Assembly (NCBI RefSeq): GCF_001665835.1
Contig: NZ_LZSX01000073.1
Location: 248,001-312,000, forward strand
DNA length: 64,000 bases
DNA from: Mycobacterium colombiense
GTDB lineage: Bacteria; Actinomycetota; Actinomycetes; Mycobacteriales; Mycobacteriaceae
Direction: 5' to 3'
A program made the translations under genes and the position numbers. The notes below the pieces were generated by a model, which ran no database searches, was not told where the DNA came from, and worked only from the letters and a program-made list of their open reading frames with translations. This document shows positions 1-9,500 of the stretch, one piece after another; positions within the stretch are counted from its first letter, which is position 1, and every line of letters begins with the position of its first letter.

Positions 1-1
1 C

Positions 2-442
2 GCCAACGGGCCGAGAATGCTTGCGCTGGCCGGTGAAAAAGCCGACGGGGCGTTTCCCGCCGGGCTGCCGCCGGAGTTCACCGCCGAGGCCCGCGCGGCG
101 TTGGGGCCGGACAAGGTCGTGGTCGTTGGCCTGTCCATGGCGAGCGACATCCAGGCCGCGCGCGAGGCGGTGTCGGCCAGACTCGGCGTGCCGTCTTATG
201 CGTCGAGGCTGGTGGAGCTGGGCTACTCGGCGAGTGACATCGACGAGGTGAGCGATCGGTTGGTCAATGCGCTTGTCGCGCATGGCGATCCGGCGGATGT
301 CGCGGCCAAGCTGGGCGAGCACCTGGCGGCGGGCGCGGATCACGTCGTGCTGCTTCCGTCTATCGGCGGTGAATTTGACGCCGCCATCGACCAATTCCAC
401 CAACTTGGGCGGGCGGTAGCCGAACTCAAAGACGTTGCCTGA
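2..442 (+). CDS. LLM-class (F420-dependent type) oxidoreductase, C-terminal part
   Basis: The reading frame is open from the first bases of the window, so this is the 3' end of a gene that begins upstream. The roughly 145 visible residues contain the end of a TIM-barrel: a segment on passing a threshold angle of strand/helix units, then the 'AAGADHVVLLPS' type strand-turn seen near the C-terminus of luciferase-like monooxygenases that use F420 or FMN. An internal ATG at 17 exists but would give an implausibly short protein. The substrate cannot be read from this fragment. The family assignment rests on the C-terminal pattern only. Confidence 0.65.
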   Translation, partial: ANGPRMLALAGEKADGAFPAGLPPEFTAEARAALGPDKVVVVGLSMASDIQAAREAVSARLGVPSYASRLVELGYSASDIDEVSDRLVNALVAHGDPADVAAKLGEHLAAGADHVVLLPSIGGEFDAAIDQFHQLGRAVAELKDVA

Positions 443-495
443 TGCGTGCTCCAAGTCCTTGTACCTGAGATAGCTGCCTGTTATAGGGTGCAACG

Positions 496-921
496 ATGGA
501 TCAGCAGCGGGTCGCCGATGAACTCGAAATCGCCGCGCTACTCAACAAATACGCCCGCGCCGTCGACGCCAAGGACTGGGACCTGTACCGGTCGGTCTTC
601 ACCGACGATGCGCATATCGACTATTCATCGGCGGGTGCCGCGGCGGGCCCGCGCGACGAGGTGGCCACGTGGTTGGAACAAGGCTTCGGCGCCATCCCGA
701 TGTCGATGCACTACATCACCAACGTGGAGATCCTGGATCTCGACGGAGATGTCGCGACGGTGCGCGCCATGTTCTACAACCCGATGCAGTTGCCGGGCAT
801 GGCGGAGCTGAGTTACTGCGGGGGCTACTACCACCACGAGCTGACCCGCACGGCCGACGGCTGGCGCAGCCGTAGCCTGCGCGAGGAGAACGTCTGGTTC
901 GTCAACCCGCCAGCGGGCTGA
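496..921 (+). CDS. SnoaL-like / NTF2-fold small protein
   Basis: A 141-residue protein of the NTF2-like cone fold (SnoaL-like polyketide cyclase / ring-hydroxylating dioxygenase beta-subunit fold). The sequence opens with a helix containing 'ALLNKYARAVDAKDWDLYRSVF', followed by 'DDAHIDYS', the usual pattern for this fold. It ends in a strand-rich half with 'SMHYITNVEI' and 'YYHHEL'. Such proteins act as isomerases, dehydratases or cyclases on small hydrophobic substrates, or have no known activity. It sits 53 bp after the oxidoreductase fragment on the same strand and is convergent with the amidohydrolase. The reaction is unknown. Confidence 0.8.
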   Translation: MDQQRVADELEIAALLNKYARAVDAKDWDLYRSVFTDDAHIDYSSAGAAAGPRDEVATWLEQGFGAIPMSMHYITNVEILDLDGDVATVRAMFYNPMQLPGMAELSYCGGYYHHELTRTADGWRSRSLREENVWFVNPPAG

Positions 922-931
922 CCCGGCCGGG

Positions 932-2188
932 CTACGTCAGCTGCTTTTCCTGGTAGCGACGCGCCCATTCGGCACGCGATCGGATCGACACGTCCACGTC
1001 AATTCCCTTGGCGCGCAAGGCCTTGACATTCGCCTGCTCGCGTGGGGTCCGGGCGAACGGGTCCCAGCCGAAGAACCGGCAGGCGTTGCCCCAGGTGATT
1101 TTGTTGATGTCGGAATCGTCGGCGCCGGCGGCGTTCAGCTCGGCGAGCACCTGCTCGGGCGCGTCCGGCCAGAAGCAGTCCGAATGCGGGTAGTCGCACT
1201 CCCAGGCGATGATGTCGATGCCGATCTCGTGGCGCAGCTTCAGCGACGTCTTGTCGGTGACGTAGCAGGCCAGCGAGTGCTCACGAAAGACATCACTGGG
1301 CAGCTTGTGGCCGAAGTCGCGACGCAGCCATTTCTGGTTGGTGTAGTGCCGGTCGCTGCGGTCCAGGTAGAACGGAATCCAACCGATACCGCCTTCGGAG
1401 AAGGCGAATTTCAGGTCGGGATAGTTGCGCATCGCGGGGCCCCACAGCAGATCCTGGGCGCACATCGCCGACACCTGGGTGGCCAGAATGATCAGGTTGT
1501 CGATCGGCGCGTTGGGCGCCATGCTGATCGCCCCGAAGCCGGTGCCGATGTGCAGGCACATCACCACGTTCTCCTCGGACAGCGTGCGGAACACCGGCCC
1601 CCAGTAGTCCTCGTCGTGGTAGCTCGGAAGTCCTTCCAGGTGCGGCAATTCCGGCATTGTGACCGCCCGGCAGCCCTTCGCGGCGACGCGGCGGATCTCG
1701 GCGCACATGCCCTCGGGGGTCCAGGTCGGCAGGATCGCGATCGGGATGAAGCGGTCCGGGTAGGACCCGGCCCAATCGTCGATGTGCCAGTCGTTGTAGG
1801 CCGACACCATCACCAGGGTGACGTCCTCGCGCGTCATGTTGAGGTGCCGGGCCGAAAACCCGGTGAAGGTCGGGAAGCACATCGAGGCGAGGATGCCGTT
1901 GCGGTTCATGTCGCGGACACGTTCGTGGACGTCGTAGACGCCGGGGCGCATCTCCGCGAAGCCGGCGGGATCGCGGCCCCACTCCTCGGCCGGCCACGAC
2001 ACCACCGCGTTGAGGCCGCTGACGCCCTGCGGCCTGCCCTGGTACATCCATTGGTCCACGCCCTTGTCGTCGGTGACGACGACGGGTGCGTCCTCCTTGT
2101 ACTTGGCGGGCACGTGCCGCAGGAACATGTCCGGCGGCTCGACCACGTGGTCGTCAATGCTCACCAAAATCAGGTCGTCGACCTTCAT
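932..2188 (-). CDS. Amidohydrolase_2 (ACMSD-like) family protein
   Basis: A 418-residue metal-dependent hydrolase or decarboxylase of the amidohydrolase-2 superfamily (relatives include ACMSD and gamma-resorcylate decarboxylase). The N-terminal 'ILVSIDDHVVEPP' strand carries the family's first metal-binding region. 'CLHIGTG' and the C-terminal 'WECDYPHSDCFWP' supply further expected His/Asp ligands. I chose ATG at 2188 because GAGAGGA lies just upstream. An extension to 2242 would overlap the preceding gene. It is the last gene of a three-gene minus-strand unit with the 107-aa protein and the ferredoxin, and it has a close paralogue at 57365. The substrate is unknown; decarboxylation or C-C hydrolysis of a ring-cleavage product is plausible. 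Confidence 0.85.
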   Translation of the reverse strand: MKVDDLILVSIDDHVVEPPDMFLRHVPAKYKEDAPVVVTDDKGVDQWMYQGRPQGVSGLNAVVSWPAEEWGRDPAGFAEMRPGVYDVHERVRDMNRNGILASMCFPTFTGFSARHLNMTREDVTLVMVSAYNDWHIDDWAGSYPDRFIPIAILPTWTPEGMCAEIRRVAAKGCRAVTMPELPHLEGLPSYHDEDYWGPVFRTLSEENVVMCLHIGTGFGAISMAPNAPIDNLIILATQVSAMCAQDLLWGPAMRNYPDLKFAFSEGGIGWIPFYLDRSDRHYTNQKWLRRDFGHKLPSDVFREHSLACYVTDKTSLKLRHEIGIDIIAWECDYPHSDCFWPDAPEQVLAELNAAGADDSDINKITWGNACRFFGWDPFARTPREQANVKALRAKGIDVDVSIRSRAEWARRYQEKQLT

Positions 2189-2229
2189 CAACCGGTCCTC
2201 TCCCGCGCCGCGACTCGAGCCGAACTCGG

Positions 2230-2553
2230 TCAGCCGCCGCACTCCGTGGTGGTTTCGAGCAGTCGTGGAATCGGCGCCGGGTCCAGCTGCAGGGCGTCCG
2301 ACATGTGCAGCTTCCCCGCGTTGGCGATCATGTTGTCCAGAATCGCCTGCAGGTCGTCGCCCTCGATCTCGTAGATGGCGACATAGGGTCCGTCGCCGTC
2401 AACGGGCCGTAGCCGGCGCGCGGAGACGAACCCGTCCAGGGCTACCAGCTCACCGAGGTGCACCTCGTCGTACCAGGTGTTGTACTCCAGTTCGCGCTCG
2501 GGTGAGCTGGGCCGGCTCTCCACGAGGATGATGCCCTTGGCCATCTTGGACAT
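2230..2553 (-). CDS. Small EthD/dimeric alpha-beta-barrel-like protein
   Basis: A 107-residue protein with no signal peptide or membrane segment. The pattern 'NTWYDEVHLGELVALDGFVSARR' near residue 25 is typical of EthD-like ferredoxin-fold (dimeric alpha-beta barrel) proteins, which often assist oxygenases or act as small decarboxylases or cyclases. ATG at 2553 has AGAGAGG about 10 bp upstream. The gene lies 21 bp after the ferredoxin and 41 bp before the amidohydrolase, so it is probably co-transcribed with both. I assign the fold but not the reaction. Confidence 0.7.
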   Translation of the reverse strand: MSKMAKGIILVESRPSSPERELEYNTWYDEVHLGELVALDGFVSARRLRPVDGDGPYVAIYEIEGDDLQAILDNMIANAGKLHMSDALQLDPAPIPRLLETTTECGG

Positions 2554-2574
2554 ATCAAGCCACCTCTCTGGCTG

Positions 2575-2913
2575 CTACTCGTAGCGCACCGTGACCGAGT
2601 CCGAATCCGGAACGCCCTGGCACGTCAGAATGTAGCCCTCGGCGACCTCGTCCTCTTCGAGAGCGTCGTTGACCCGCATGGTGGCCTGGCCCTCTTCGAG
2701 CTTGGCCATGCACGTACCGCAGTTGCCGGCCTCGCAACTGAAAGGTGGTTCCAGCCCGGCCCGTCGCGCGGTCTCCAGCAGGGTCTCGCCCGGGACTATG
2801 GGCACCGAGACCTTCTTGCGGTCGAGATGAATCGTCACCGTTCCTGCGCTGGAGCCGTTTGTTGCCGGATCTGTCACCCGTGGGGTCTCCTCGATGATCC
2901 GGGTGACCGTCAC
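2575..2913 (-). CDS. Plant-type [2Fe-2S] ferredoxin
   Basis: A 112-residue electron carrier. The cluster motif 'CEAGNCGTC' followed by a distal Cys in 'ILTCQG' matches plant/putidaredoxin-like [2Fe-2S] ferredoxins. I prefer GTG at 2913, which has AAGGGGG 8 bp upstream. An ATG at 2940 would add nine residues and could be read from a near-leaderless transcript. The gene starts an operon with the small protein and amidohydrolase. The GAGAAT-N3-ATTCTC site at 2952 sits directly upstream. Because the Rieske oxygenase at 55153 carries the same site and no oxygenase lies beside this ferredoxin, it may supply electrons to that enzyme. That is inference. Confidence 0.85.
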   Translation of the reverse strand: MTVTRIIEETPRVTDPATNGSSAGTVTIHLDRKKVSVPIVPGETLLETARRAGLEPPFSCEAGNCGTCMAKLEEGQATMRVNDALEEDEVAEGYILTCQGVPDSDSVTVRYE

Positions 2914-2951
2914 TGAGACCGCCCCCTTCCGTACTTGCATTCTTCACTATA

Positions 2952-2966
2952 GAGAATACTATTCTC
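2952..2966. promoter_or_regulatory. Inverted-repeat operator GAGAAT-N3-ATTCTC (copy 1)
   Basis: A perfect 6+6 inverted repeat with spacer ACT, in the divergent promoter between the ferredoxin operon and the CoA ligase operon. A TATAGT element lies next to it on the minus-strand side, so a bound repressor would cover the promoter. The same repeat occurs at four other promoter regions in this window. The binding protein is inferred to be the TetR encoded at 48721-49437. Confidence 0.75.
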
Positions 2967-3037
2967 ACGAAGCGATAGCATCTTCTCAAGACTGTATGGA
3001 TGTCGGGTCAGCCCGGTCTGTCAGGGAAGGACGGGAC

Positions 3038-4462
3038 GTGACCGAGCCGGCGGCGCTCGTGTTCGAGGAACGGCGATTCAGCGTGCCCGAACTCGACGCG
3101 TTGGCCGACGGATGGGCCGCCACCCTGGCGAAAGATGGGGTCACGCCAGGTCAACGCGTCGCCGTCATGGCCTCCAATCGGCCGGAGTTCCTCGCCGTCG
3201 TGCTGGCGATCTGGCGACTGGCCGCCACAGCGGTGCTCATCAGTCCCGCGTGGAAGCGCGACGAGGTCGACCATGCGCTCGCGCTGACCAACCCCGAGCA
3301 CGCCGTCGGCGACCACCCGGTGCTGGCCGGTCTGATGCCGATGCTGCACATGGACCAGCCGGTCGCACCCGCAGAGCCGACAGCCGGCGCACCGCCGCCT
3401 GCGGCGGACGCGGCGCTGGTGTTCAGTTCCGGCACCACCGGCCTGCCGAAGGCCGTCCGGCACACCCACGCCTCGCTGGACGAGGCGGTGCGGCACTGGC
3501 GCCAAGCGCTGCAACTGACCCGCCACGACCGCATCCAGGTTGCGACGCCACCGTCACACATCCTCGGACTGTTGAATCTGCTGACCGCCCTGAAGACCGG
3601 CGCCCGCGTGCGGCTGCATCCCCGGTTCGACATCGACCGGGTGTTACGGCACATCGAAAGTGACCGCATCACAGTGGAAATGGCGGTCGCTCCCATCGCG
3701 CTGGCCATCGCCTCGCATCCCGACCTCGAGTCCTATGACCTGTCGTCGCTGCGCTACATCATGTGGGGTGCCACCCCGGTCACCGCCCACGTCGCGGAGA
3801 CGGTGACCCGGCGCACCGGAGTCGGTTGGCTCCCGGCCTACGGAACCACGGAATTGCCTGTCGTAGCGTGCAATCCGATCGATGACCCGCGCCTCGACAC
3901 CGTCGGACGCGCGGTGCCCGGGGTCGACCTGCGGGTCGTTTCGCTGGAGACCGGCGAGCCGGTCGGCGCGGGCGAGGTCGGTGAGATCCAGGCCCGGTCG
4001 GCATCGCTCATGGCCGGTTACCTCCCGGCCGAGGCGACCTCCGATGCGGTCCGCGACGGGTGGTACCGCACCGGGGACGTCGGCTGGCTCGACACCGGCG
4101 GCTGGCTGCGGATCACCGACCGCCTCAAAGAGATGATCAAAGTGCGCGGCTTCCAGGTCGCGCCCGCCGAAATCGAGACGGTGTTGCACGGTCATCCGTC
4201 CGTCAAAGACTGCGCAGTGTTCGGGATTCCGGACGGACTGAACGGCGAAGCCGTCGTCGCCGCGGTCGCCGCATCCGAACCCATGGACGCCGACGCCGCC
4301 GACGCGGTCGCCACCGAGTTGACCGCCCGGGTGGACGAAAGACTGGCGTCATATAAACATCTGAGCCGGGTCGTGTTCGTCCCCGACATTCCTCGCCTGC
4401 CTTCCGGCAAGGTGCTGCGCCGAGTGCTGAAGGAGCGATATGGATGTACGTCTGACAGCTGA
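3038..4462 (+). CDS. Acyl-CoA synthetase / AMP-dependent ligase
   Basis: A 474-residue ANL-superfamily enzyme that activates a carboxylic acid to its CoA thioester through an acyl-adenylate. The P-loop 'FSSGTTGLPKAV', 'YGTTE', 'YRTGDVGW', hinge 'KVRGFQV' and C-terminal catalytic lysine region 'PSGKVLRR' are all intact. GTG at 3038 has an AAGGACGGG Shine-Dalgarno-like stretch; ATG at 2996 is possible but has none. The protein is slightly shorter than typical FadD enzymes. It begins an operon with two FadE proteins and a crotonase under operator copy 1, so it is the likely entry step for that beta-oxidation unit. Confidence 0.9.
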   Translation: MTEPAALVFEERRFSVPELDALADGWAATLAKDGVTPGQRVAVMASNRPEFLAVVLAIWRLAATAVLISPAWKRDEVDHALALTNPEHAVGDHPVLAGLMPMLHMDQPVAPAEPTAGAPPPAADAALVFSSGTTGLPKAVRHTHASLDEAVRHWRQALQLTRHDRIQVATPPSHILGLLNLLTALKTGARVRLHPRFDIDRVLRHIESDRITVEMAVAPIALAIASHPDLESYDLSSLRYIMWGATPVTAHVAETVTRRTGVGWLPAYGTTELPVVACNPIDDPRLDTVGRAVPGVDLRVVSLETGEPVGAGEVGEIQARSASLMAGYLPAEATSDAVRDGWYRTGDVGWLDTGGWLRITDRLKEMIKVRGFQVAPAEIETVLHGHPSVKDCAVFGIPDGLNGEAVVAAVAASEPMDADAADAVATELTARVDERLASYKHLSRVVFVPDIPRLPSGKVLRRVLKERYGCTSDS

Positions 4463-5345
4463 ACAACAGCAATTACGCGATGCCGCCGCCAAGCTGGCCG
4501 ACGATCTCGGGCCGGCAGCGGTTCAGGATCTCGACGACCAGACTCGAATCACCCGTCTGGACAAGCAGATCGAGAACACCGGCTGGCGGGCGCTGCGTTC
4601 CGACGGGGCCTCCGGTGTGGAGGTGGCCATCGTGGCCGAGGAATTCGGCCGCCGGCTGGTCGACACGCCGTTCCTGGGTCCCGTGCTCGCCGACGATCTG
4701 GGCCGCCACGTCGGTGCCGACGTATCGGCGACGACCGTGGCCGTCGACGATCGGGTGATCGATGCCCGCGGCGCCCGGCAGGCCCTGTCGCTGTCGGGTG
4801 GCACGGTTCTCGCCGTCGATGTGCAGGTTTCGCCGCAGAGCGTCGACCTCACGCGGGCCGACGGCACGACCGCGGGATCGCCGGAGACGTTGGGCGTCGT
4901 GTCGCCCGAGGTTGCCGAACAATGGCGGGCCCTCGCGCTGGTCGCCACGACGGCCGACCTGGTGGGCATCGCCCGCGGCGCACACGCCGTCGCGTGCGAC
5001 TATGCAAAAATCCGCGAACAGTACGGCAAGCAGATCGGCTCGTACCAAGCCATCGCGCACTTGCTGGCCGAAAGCCTTGCGCTGATCGAGGGTTCGGTGA
5101 GCGTGTTGCGGCATGCCGCGTGGGCCGTCGACGAGCTCGCCCCCGCCGAAGCCATTCGGGCCGCCCAGATCGCAAAGGTCTACTGCGGGCGCGCCACCCG
5201 CACCGTCTGCGAGACGGCCATCCAGGTGCACGGCGGTATCGGCAACACCTGGGAATGCGTGGCGCATGTCTACCTGCGCCGTGCCCTCACATCGACCGAG
5301 CTGTGGCCGGTCGCGTTGAAGGAGATCGATCTTGGACTTTCGTGA
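4440..5345 (+). CDS. Acyl-CoA dehydrogenase, small subunit (FadE type)
   Basis: A 301-residue acyl-CoA dehydrogenase. It is shorter than the canonical ~380 residues and has a divergent middle domain, but retains the C-terminal helical domain ('IREQYGKQIGSYQAIAH', 'AIQVHGGIGNTWE'). It overlaps the ligase by 23 bp and the next FadE gene by 14 bp. A short, divergent FadE translationally coupled to a longer one is the known arrangement for mycobacterial heteromeric alpha2beta2 acyl-CoA dehydrogenases (ChsE type). I infer that it forms one enzyme with the product of 5332-6420. Confidence 0.88.
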   Translation: MDVRLTAEQQQLRDAAAKLADDLGPAAVQDLDDQTRITRLDKQIENTGWRALRSDGASGVEVAIVAEEFGRRLVDTPFLGPVLADDLGRHVGADVSATTVAVDDRVIDARGARQALSLSGGTVLAVDVQVSPQSVDLTRADGTTAGSPETLGVVSPEVAEQWRALALVATTADLVGIARGAHAVACDYAKIREQYGKQIGSYQAIAHLLAESLALIEGSVSVLRHAAWAVDELAPAEAIRAAQIAKVYCGRATRTVCETAIQVHGGIGNTWECVAHVYLRRALTSTELWPVALKEIDLGLS

Positions 5346-6420
5346 CTCACCCGACGAAGCCGCCTTCCGGGAGCGGCTGCGCACCTGGCTTGCCGCACAC
5401 GCCAAGGAGTTCTCGGGCTCGGGCGACGAGTACTGGGTGCGCATGGCCGACTGGCACCGTGCTTTGTACGAGAACGGCTTTTTCGGCCTGTCCTGGCCAC
5501 GCGATTGGGGCGGCCAGGACCTGGCGCCGGTCTACGACGTCATCGTCGACGAGGAGCTGGTGCGTGCCGGTGCGCCGCCGCGCCCCAGCGTCGGCTATCT
5601 GGTGTACGGCATCGGCGCCCACGCCAGCGACGAGCTCCGAAAGCGCTTCCTGCCCGGCATCATCAACGGCACCGAGCGCTGGTGCCAGGGGTTCAGCGAG
5701 CCGGGCGCCGGCTCGGATCTGGCGTCGCTGACCACCACCGCTCGCCTCGAGGGCGACAACTATGTGGTGAACGGGCACAAGATCTGGACCAGCTATTCCG
5801 ATGTGGCGGACCGGTGTCTGTTGCTGGCGCGCACCGACCCCGAGGCCAAGCGACACCGCGGCCTGTCTGCGTTCGTCCTGGACATGAAACAGCCTGGCGT
5901 GCAACAGCGCCCGCTGCAGATGATCAACGGGGTCACCAACGAATTCGGCCAGGTGTTCTTCGATGATGCGACGGTGCCGGCGGACCGGATGGTCGGTGCT
6001 CCCGGCGATGGCTGGGCCGTGGCCATGACGGTCGTGGGGCACGAACGCGAGCCCTCCACGCTCGGCTATGCGGCCCGCTACGGCAAGCTCGTCCGAGAGC
6101 TGTTGTCGCGCAACGACGGTGAAGTGCCCGAGGAGCTGGCGTGGGCCGCGGTTCAGTCGGATATGCTGACCCATCACGTCCGCCGGCGGCTCTCCGAACA
6201 GCTCGACGGGGTATCGCACGGCTCGGAAGGCTCGCTGGACAAGCTGCTGATGACGTGGGTCGAACAATCCGTGGGGCATGCGGCCCTTGCCGTCACGGGA
6301 ACCCGCGATCCCGATCTACTGAGCGCCTACCTGTACAGCCGGGCGCAGAGCGTCATGGGCGGGACATCGCAGATACAAAAGAACATCATCGCTTCACGAA
6401 TCTTGGGATTGGGAGTCTGA
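5332..6420 (+). CDS. Acyl-CoA dehydrogenase, large subunit (FadE type)
   Basis: A 362-residue FAD-dependent acyl-CoA dehydrogenase. It has the central-domain signature 'WCQGFSEPGAGSDLASL', 'YVVNGHKIWTSYS', and the C-terminal 'GGTSQIQKNIIASRILGLG'. The TTG start at 5332 is supported by AAGGAG about 8 bp upstream and by reading directly into the conserved N-terminal 'DFRDSPDEAAFRERLRTWL'. It overlaps the preceding FadE by 14 bp. The two probably form a heterotetramer that introduces an alpha-beta double bond into the CoA ester made by the upstream ligase. Confidence 0.92.
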   Translation: MDFRDSPDEAAFRERLRTWLAAHAKEFSGSGDEYWVRMADWHRALYENGFFGLSWPRDWGGQDLAPVYDVIVDEELVRAGAPPRPSVGYLVYGIGAHASDELRKRFLPGIINGTERWCQGFSEPGAGSDLASLTTTARLEGDNYVVNGHKIWTSYSDVADRCLLLARTDPEAKRHRGLSAFVLDMKQPGVQQRPLQMINGVTNEFGQVFFDDATVPADRMVGAPGDGWAVAMTVVGHEREPSTLGYAARYGKLVRELLSRNDGEVPEELAWAAVQSDMLTHHVRRRLSEQLDGVSHGSEGSLDKLLMTWVEQSVGHAALAVTGTRDPDLLSAYLYSRAQSVMGGTSQIQKNIIASRILGLGV

Positions 6421-6421
6421 C

Positions 6422-7192
6422 GTGTACGACATGCCTACCGAAATCGACGTTCAGGCCGACGGTGCCCTGCGCATCATCACGCTCAACCGCCCGGATTCGC
6501 TCAACTCGGTCAATGACAACCTGCACGTCGGGCTCGCGCGGCTCTGGCAGCGACTCACCGATGATCCCACCGCCCGCGCCGCGGTGATCACCGGTGCCGG
6601 GCGGGCGTTTTCGGCCGGCGGCGATTTCACGTATCTGGAGGAGCTGGCGAACGACGCTGAGCTGCGCGCCAAAACCATCCGGGACGGGCGCGAGATCGTG
6701 CTGGGCATGGCCCGCTGCCGAATTCCGGTGGTGGCGGCGGTCAACGGCCCCGCCGTCGGGCTGGGCTGCAGCCTGGTTGCGCTCAGCGACATCGTCTACA
6801 TCGCCGAAAGCGCCTATCTGGCCGACCCGCACGTGCAGGTGGGGCTGGTGGCCGCCGACGGTGGACCGCTGACCTGGCCGCTGCACATCAGCCTGCTGCT
6901 GGCCAAGGAATTCGCCCTCACCGGCACCCGGATCAGCGCACAGCGGGCCGTCGAGCTCGGCTTGGCCAATCACATTGCGGACGACCCGGTCGCGGAGGCG
7001 ATCGCCAGCGCCAAAAAGATTCTGGAGCTCCCTCAGCAGGCGGTGGAGAGCACCAAGCGGGTGCTCAACATTCATCTGGAGCGGGCCGTGCTCGCCAGCC
7101 TGGACTATGCGCTGTCGGCCGAGAGCCAGTCGTTCGTGACCGAGGACTTCCGGGCCAACGTCGCAAAATTCAACGCGGCCAAGAAGAACTGA
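6422..7192 (+). CDS. Enoyl-CoA hydratase/isomerase (crotonase family)
   Basis: A 256-residue crotonase. 'VITGAGRAFSAGGDF' and 'VAAVNGPAVGLGCSLVALSDI' form the oxyanion-hole and CoA-binding segments. GTG at 6422 follows the FadE stop by one base; ATG at 6431 is a possible alternative. It is the last gene of the ligase-FadE-FadE-crotonase operon and would hydrate or isomerise the enoyl-CoA. No hydroxyacyl-CoA dehydrogenase follows directly. Thiolases are at 9501 and 60842. Confidence 0.9.
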   Translation: MYDMPTEIDVQADGALRIITLNRPDSLNSVNDNLHVGLARLWQRLTDDPTARAAVITGAGRAFSAGGDFTYLEELANDAELRAKTIRDGREIVLGMARCRIPVVAAVNGPAVGLGCSLVALSDIVYIAESAYLADPHVQVGLVAADGGPLTWPLHISLLLAKEFALTGTRISAQRAVELGLANHIADDPVAEAIASAKKILELPQQAVESTKRVLNIHLERAVLASLDYALSAESQSFVTEDFRANVAKFNAAKKN

Positions 7193-7213
7193 GGTTGTAG
7201 CCGCCCGACGGCC

Positions 7214-8080
7214 TCAGGCATCATGCCGGCGCAGGAAGTCGCGCATCACCGCATCGAACCTGTCCGGCTCTTCGATGAACGGCATGTGTGCGCTGGCCTC
7301 GAACAGCTCGAACCGTGAACCCGGTATGCGCTGGTGCATTTCCCACATGTGTTCGGGCACGCATTCGTCGTATCGACCCGCGAGTACCAGTGTCGGCGCG
7401 GCGATTTCGCCGAGCCGGTCGACCACATCCCAGTTCCGGATCGTCCCCACGATGTGAAAGTCGCTGGGGCCGAACATGGTCTCGAAAACTTCGGCGCCCA
7501 TGTTGCGGAACGCATCCTCGAGCTCGCGCGGCCACGGGCGTACCCGGCACAGGTAGGTTTCGTTCCAGGTTCGGATGGCGGCCTGATACTCGGGCGCGTG
7601 CGTGCTGCCGGCGGCCTCGTGCCGGTCGATGGCGGCCTGGGTGGCGGGGTCCAGTTCAGATTTCAAGCGCGCCACCATCTTCGCGAACTCCGGTATGGAC
7701 GCGATGCTGTTGGAAATGGTCAGGCTCGCGGCGCCGGCGGGCGCCGCGTCGAGCACATACTGTTGGGCCAACATTCCGCCCCAGGAGTTGCCGAAGAGGT
7801 GGAAGCGGTCCAGGCCCAGGGCTCGCACCACGGCATCCACCTCGGCCACCGAGCGCTCCATCGTCCAAAGATCGCGGTCGGGTGGGCATTTGGAGTTTCC
7901 GCAACCGAGCTGATCCCAGAAGATGACCTCGCGCTCCGTGGCCAACCGCCCCAATGACCGCAAGTAGTCGTGCGGCAGGCCCGGTCCGCCGTGAATGACG
8001 AGCAGCGGAAGACCCGCGCCGCCGCCGGTCCGCCTGAACCACACGTTGCCGCCCGGGACCGCGACCATTCCCTGAGTCAT
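7214..8080 (-). CDS. Alpha/beta hydrolase, proline iminopeptidase-like
   Basis: A 288-residue alpha/beta hydrolase. The oxyanion motif 'HGGPG', nucleophile elbow 'GNSWGG', acid 'AGRYDE' and His in 'SAHMP' form a complete triad. HGGPG plus the cap domain resembles proline iminopeptidases and amide or ester hydrolases of the same group. Its start codon follows the stop of the CDF-like gene without a gap (TGAATG on the minus strand), so the two are co-transcribed. It is convergent with the crotonase. Actual substrate unknown. Confidence 0.88.
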   Translation of the reverse strand: MTQGMVAVPGGNVWFRRTGGGAGLPLLVIHGGPGLPHDYLRSLGRLATEREVIFWDQLGCGNSKCPPDRDLWTMERSVAEVDAVVRALGLDRFHLFGNSWGGMLAQQYVLDAAPAGAASLTISNSIASIPEFAKMVARLKSELDPATQAAIDRHEAAGSTHAPEYQAAIRTWNETYLCRVRPWPRELEDAFRNMGAEVFETMFGPSDFHIVGTIRNWDVVDRLGEIAAPTLVLAGRYDECVPEHMWEMHQRIPGSRFELFEASAHMPFIEEPDRFDAVMRDFLRRHDA

Positions 8081-8683
8081 TCATCCACCCTCGGTGAAGA
8101 AGATTTCGTGGACCTCACGCAGCGCGTAGAACACGAGCACGTAGCCGGCGAGGGGGTCCGCCCACCACCACCCGGCGATGCTGTTCAGCAGTAGGCCGAG
8201 TAGCACGGCGGCGGCCAGCAGGCCGTCGATGAGGGTTACGCGGCCCTCGGTGGTGAGCACGGGGTTGCTCAGGGCGGCACCGGTTCGGGCCTTGCCGGCC
8301 GCAAGCGCGAACATCGTCGCTGCGGTGACCGTCGTCCAAGCGATGCCAAGGGACGAGGGCTTGGGGTGAAAGCCGGCAACCAGGACCGTCGTTGACTGCA
8401 CCGTCAGGTAGATACCTAGCGCTCCGAAGGCGGCGCCAATGAGCCGCAACGCTTTTCGTCGACGGGCTGCTCCAGTTCCGGAGAGCTCCCAGATCACCGC
8501 CAATGAGGCACCGATCTCGATCAGCGAGTCCAAACCGAACCCGGCCAGCGCCACGGATTCGGCCTCGATGGCGGCTGACGCGAGGATAACGATGCCGACC
8601 GCGTTCCAGAACAGGGTGGCGTATTCGAGGGCAAATCCGCGCCGCAGCAGAGACCGGCGTGCGGCCTCGTCCAGGTGGCTCAT
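8081..8683 (-). CDS. Cation-diffusion-facilitator-like membrane protein
   Basis: About 200 residues with five or six hydrophobic helices. 'GFGLDSLIEIGASLAVIW' in helix 2 and 'TLIDGLLAAAVLLGLLLN' in helix 5 match the Asp-containing helices of CDF metal transporters. The usual cytoplasmic C-terminal domain is absent, and some metal-site His residues are not evident, so transport activity is unproven. I list the ATG at 8683; a GTG at 8698 adds five residues. It is first in a two-gene unit with the hydrolase. Confidence 0.75.
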   Translation of the reverse strand: MSHLDEAARRSLLRRGFALEYATLFWNAVGIVILASAAIEAESVALAGFGLDSLIEIGASLAVIWELSGTGAARRRKALRLIGAAFGALGIYLTVQSTTVLVAGFHPKPSSLGIAWTTVTAATMFALAAGKARTGAALSNPVLTTEGRVTLIDGLLAAAVLLGLLLNSIAGWWWADPLAGYVLVFYALREVHEIFFTEGG

Positions 8684-8742
8684 CGGAATCAGTCTCACAT
8701 ATCCGCATACCGCATATCGCCATGGCCGATGTCGTCCATTGA

Positions 8743-9363
<621 letters not shown>

Positions 9364-9428
9364 TGGACGCCGCCGCTGCGCCGCGCTCCGCTACGGGGCG
9401 CTTGTTGCGACTCGCACTCTCGCAATGA

Positions 9429-9443
9429 GAGAATATGATTCTC
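9429..9443. promoter_or_regulatory. Inverted-repeat operator GAGAAT-N3-ATTCTC (copy 2)
   Basis: Perfect half-sites with spacer ATG, 57 bp before the thiolase start and in the 137-bp gap after the decarboxylase. The flanking bases extend the symmetry (ATGA...TCAT, with an offset). Same sequence as the sites at 2952, 48640, 49494 and 56988. Confidence 0.75.
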
Positions 9444-9500
9444 ATGATGTGCGGACGCCTCTCGGGGCGCCGCACCTGCTGGTTGAACTGGAGAAGACCC

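Noticed and set aside
1184-2374. Long plus-strand frame opposite the amidohydrolase at 932-2188
   Set aside because: No domain similarity. It covers a gene with a supported start and conserved metal motifs.
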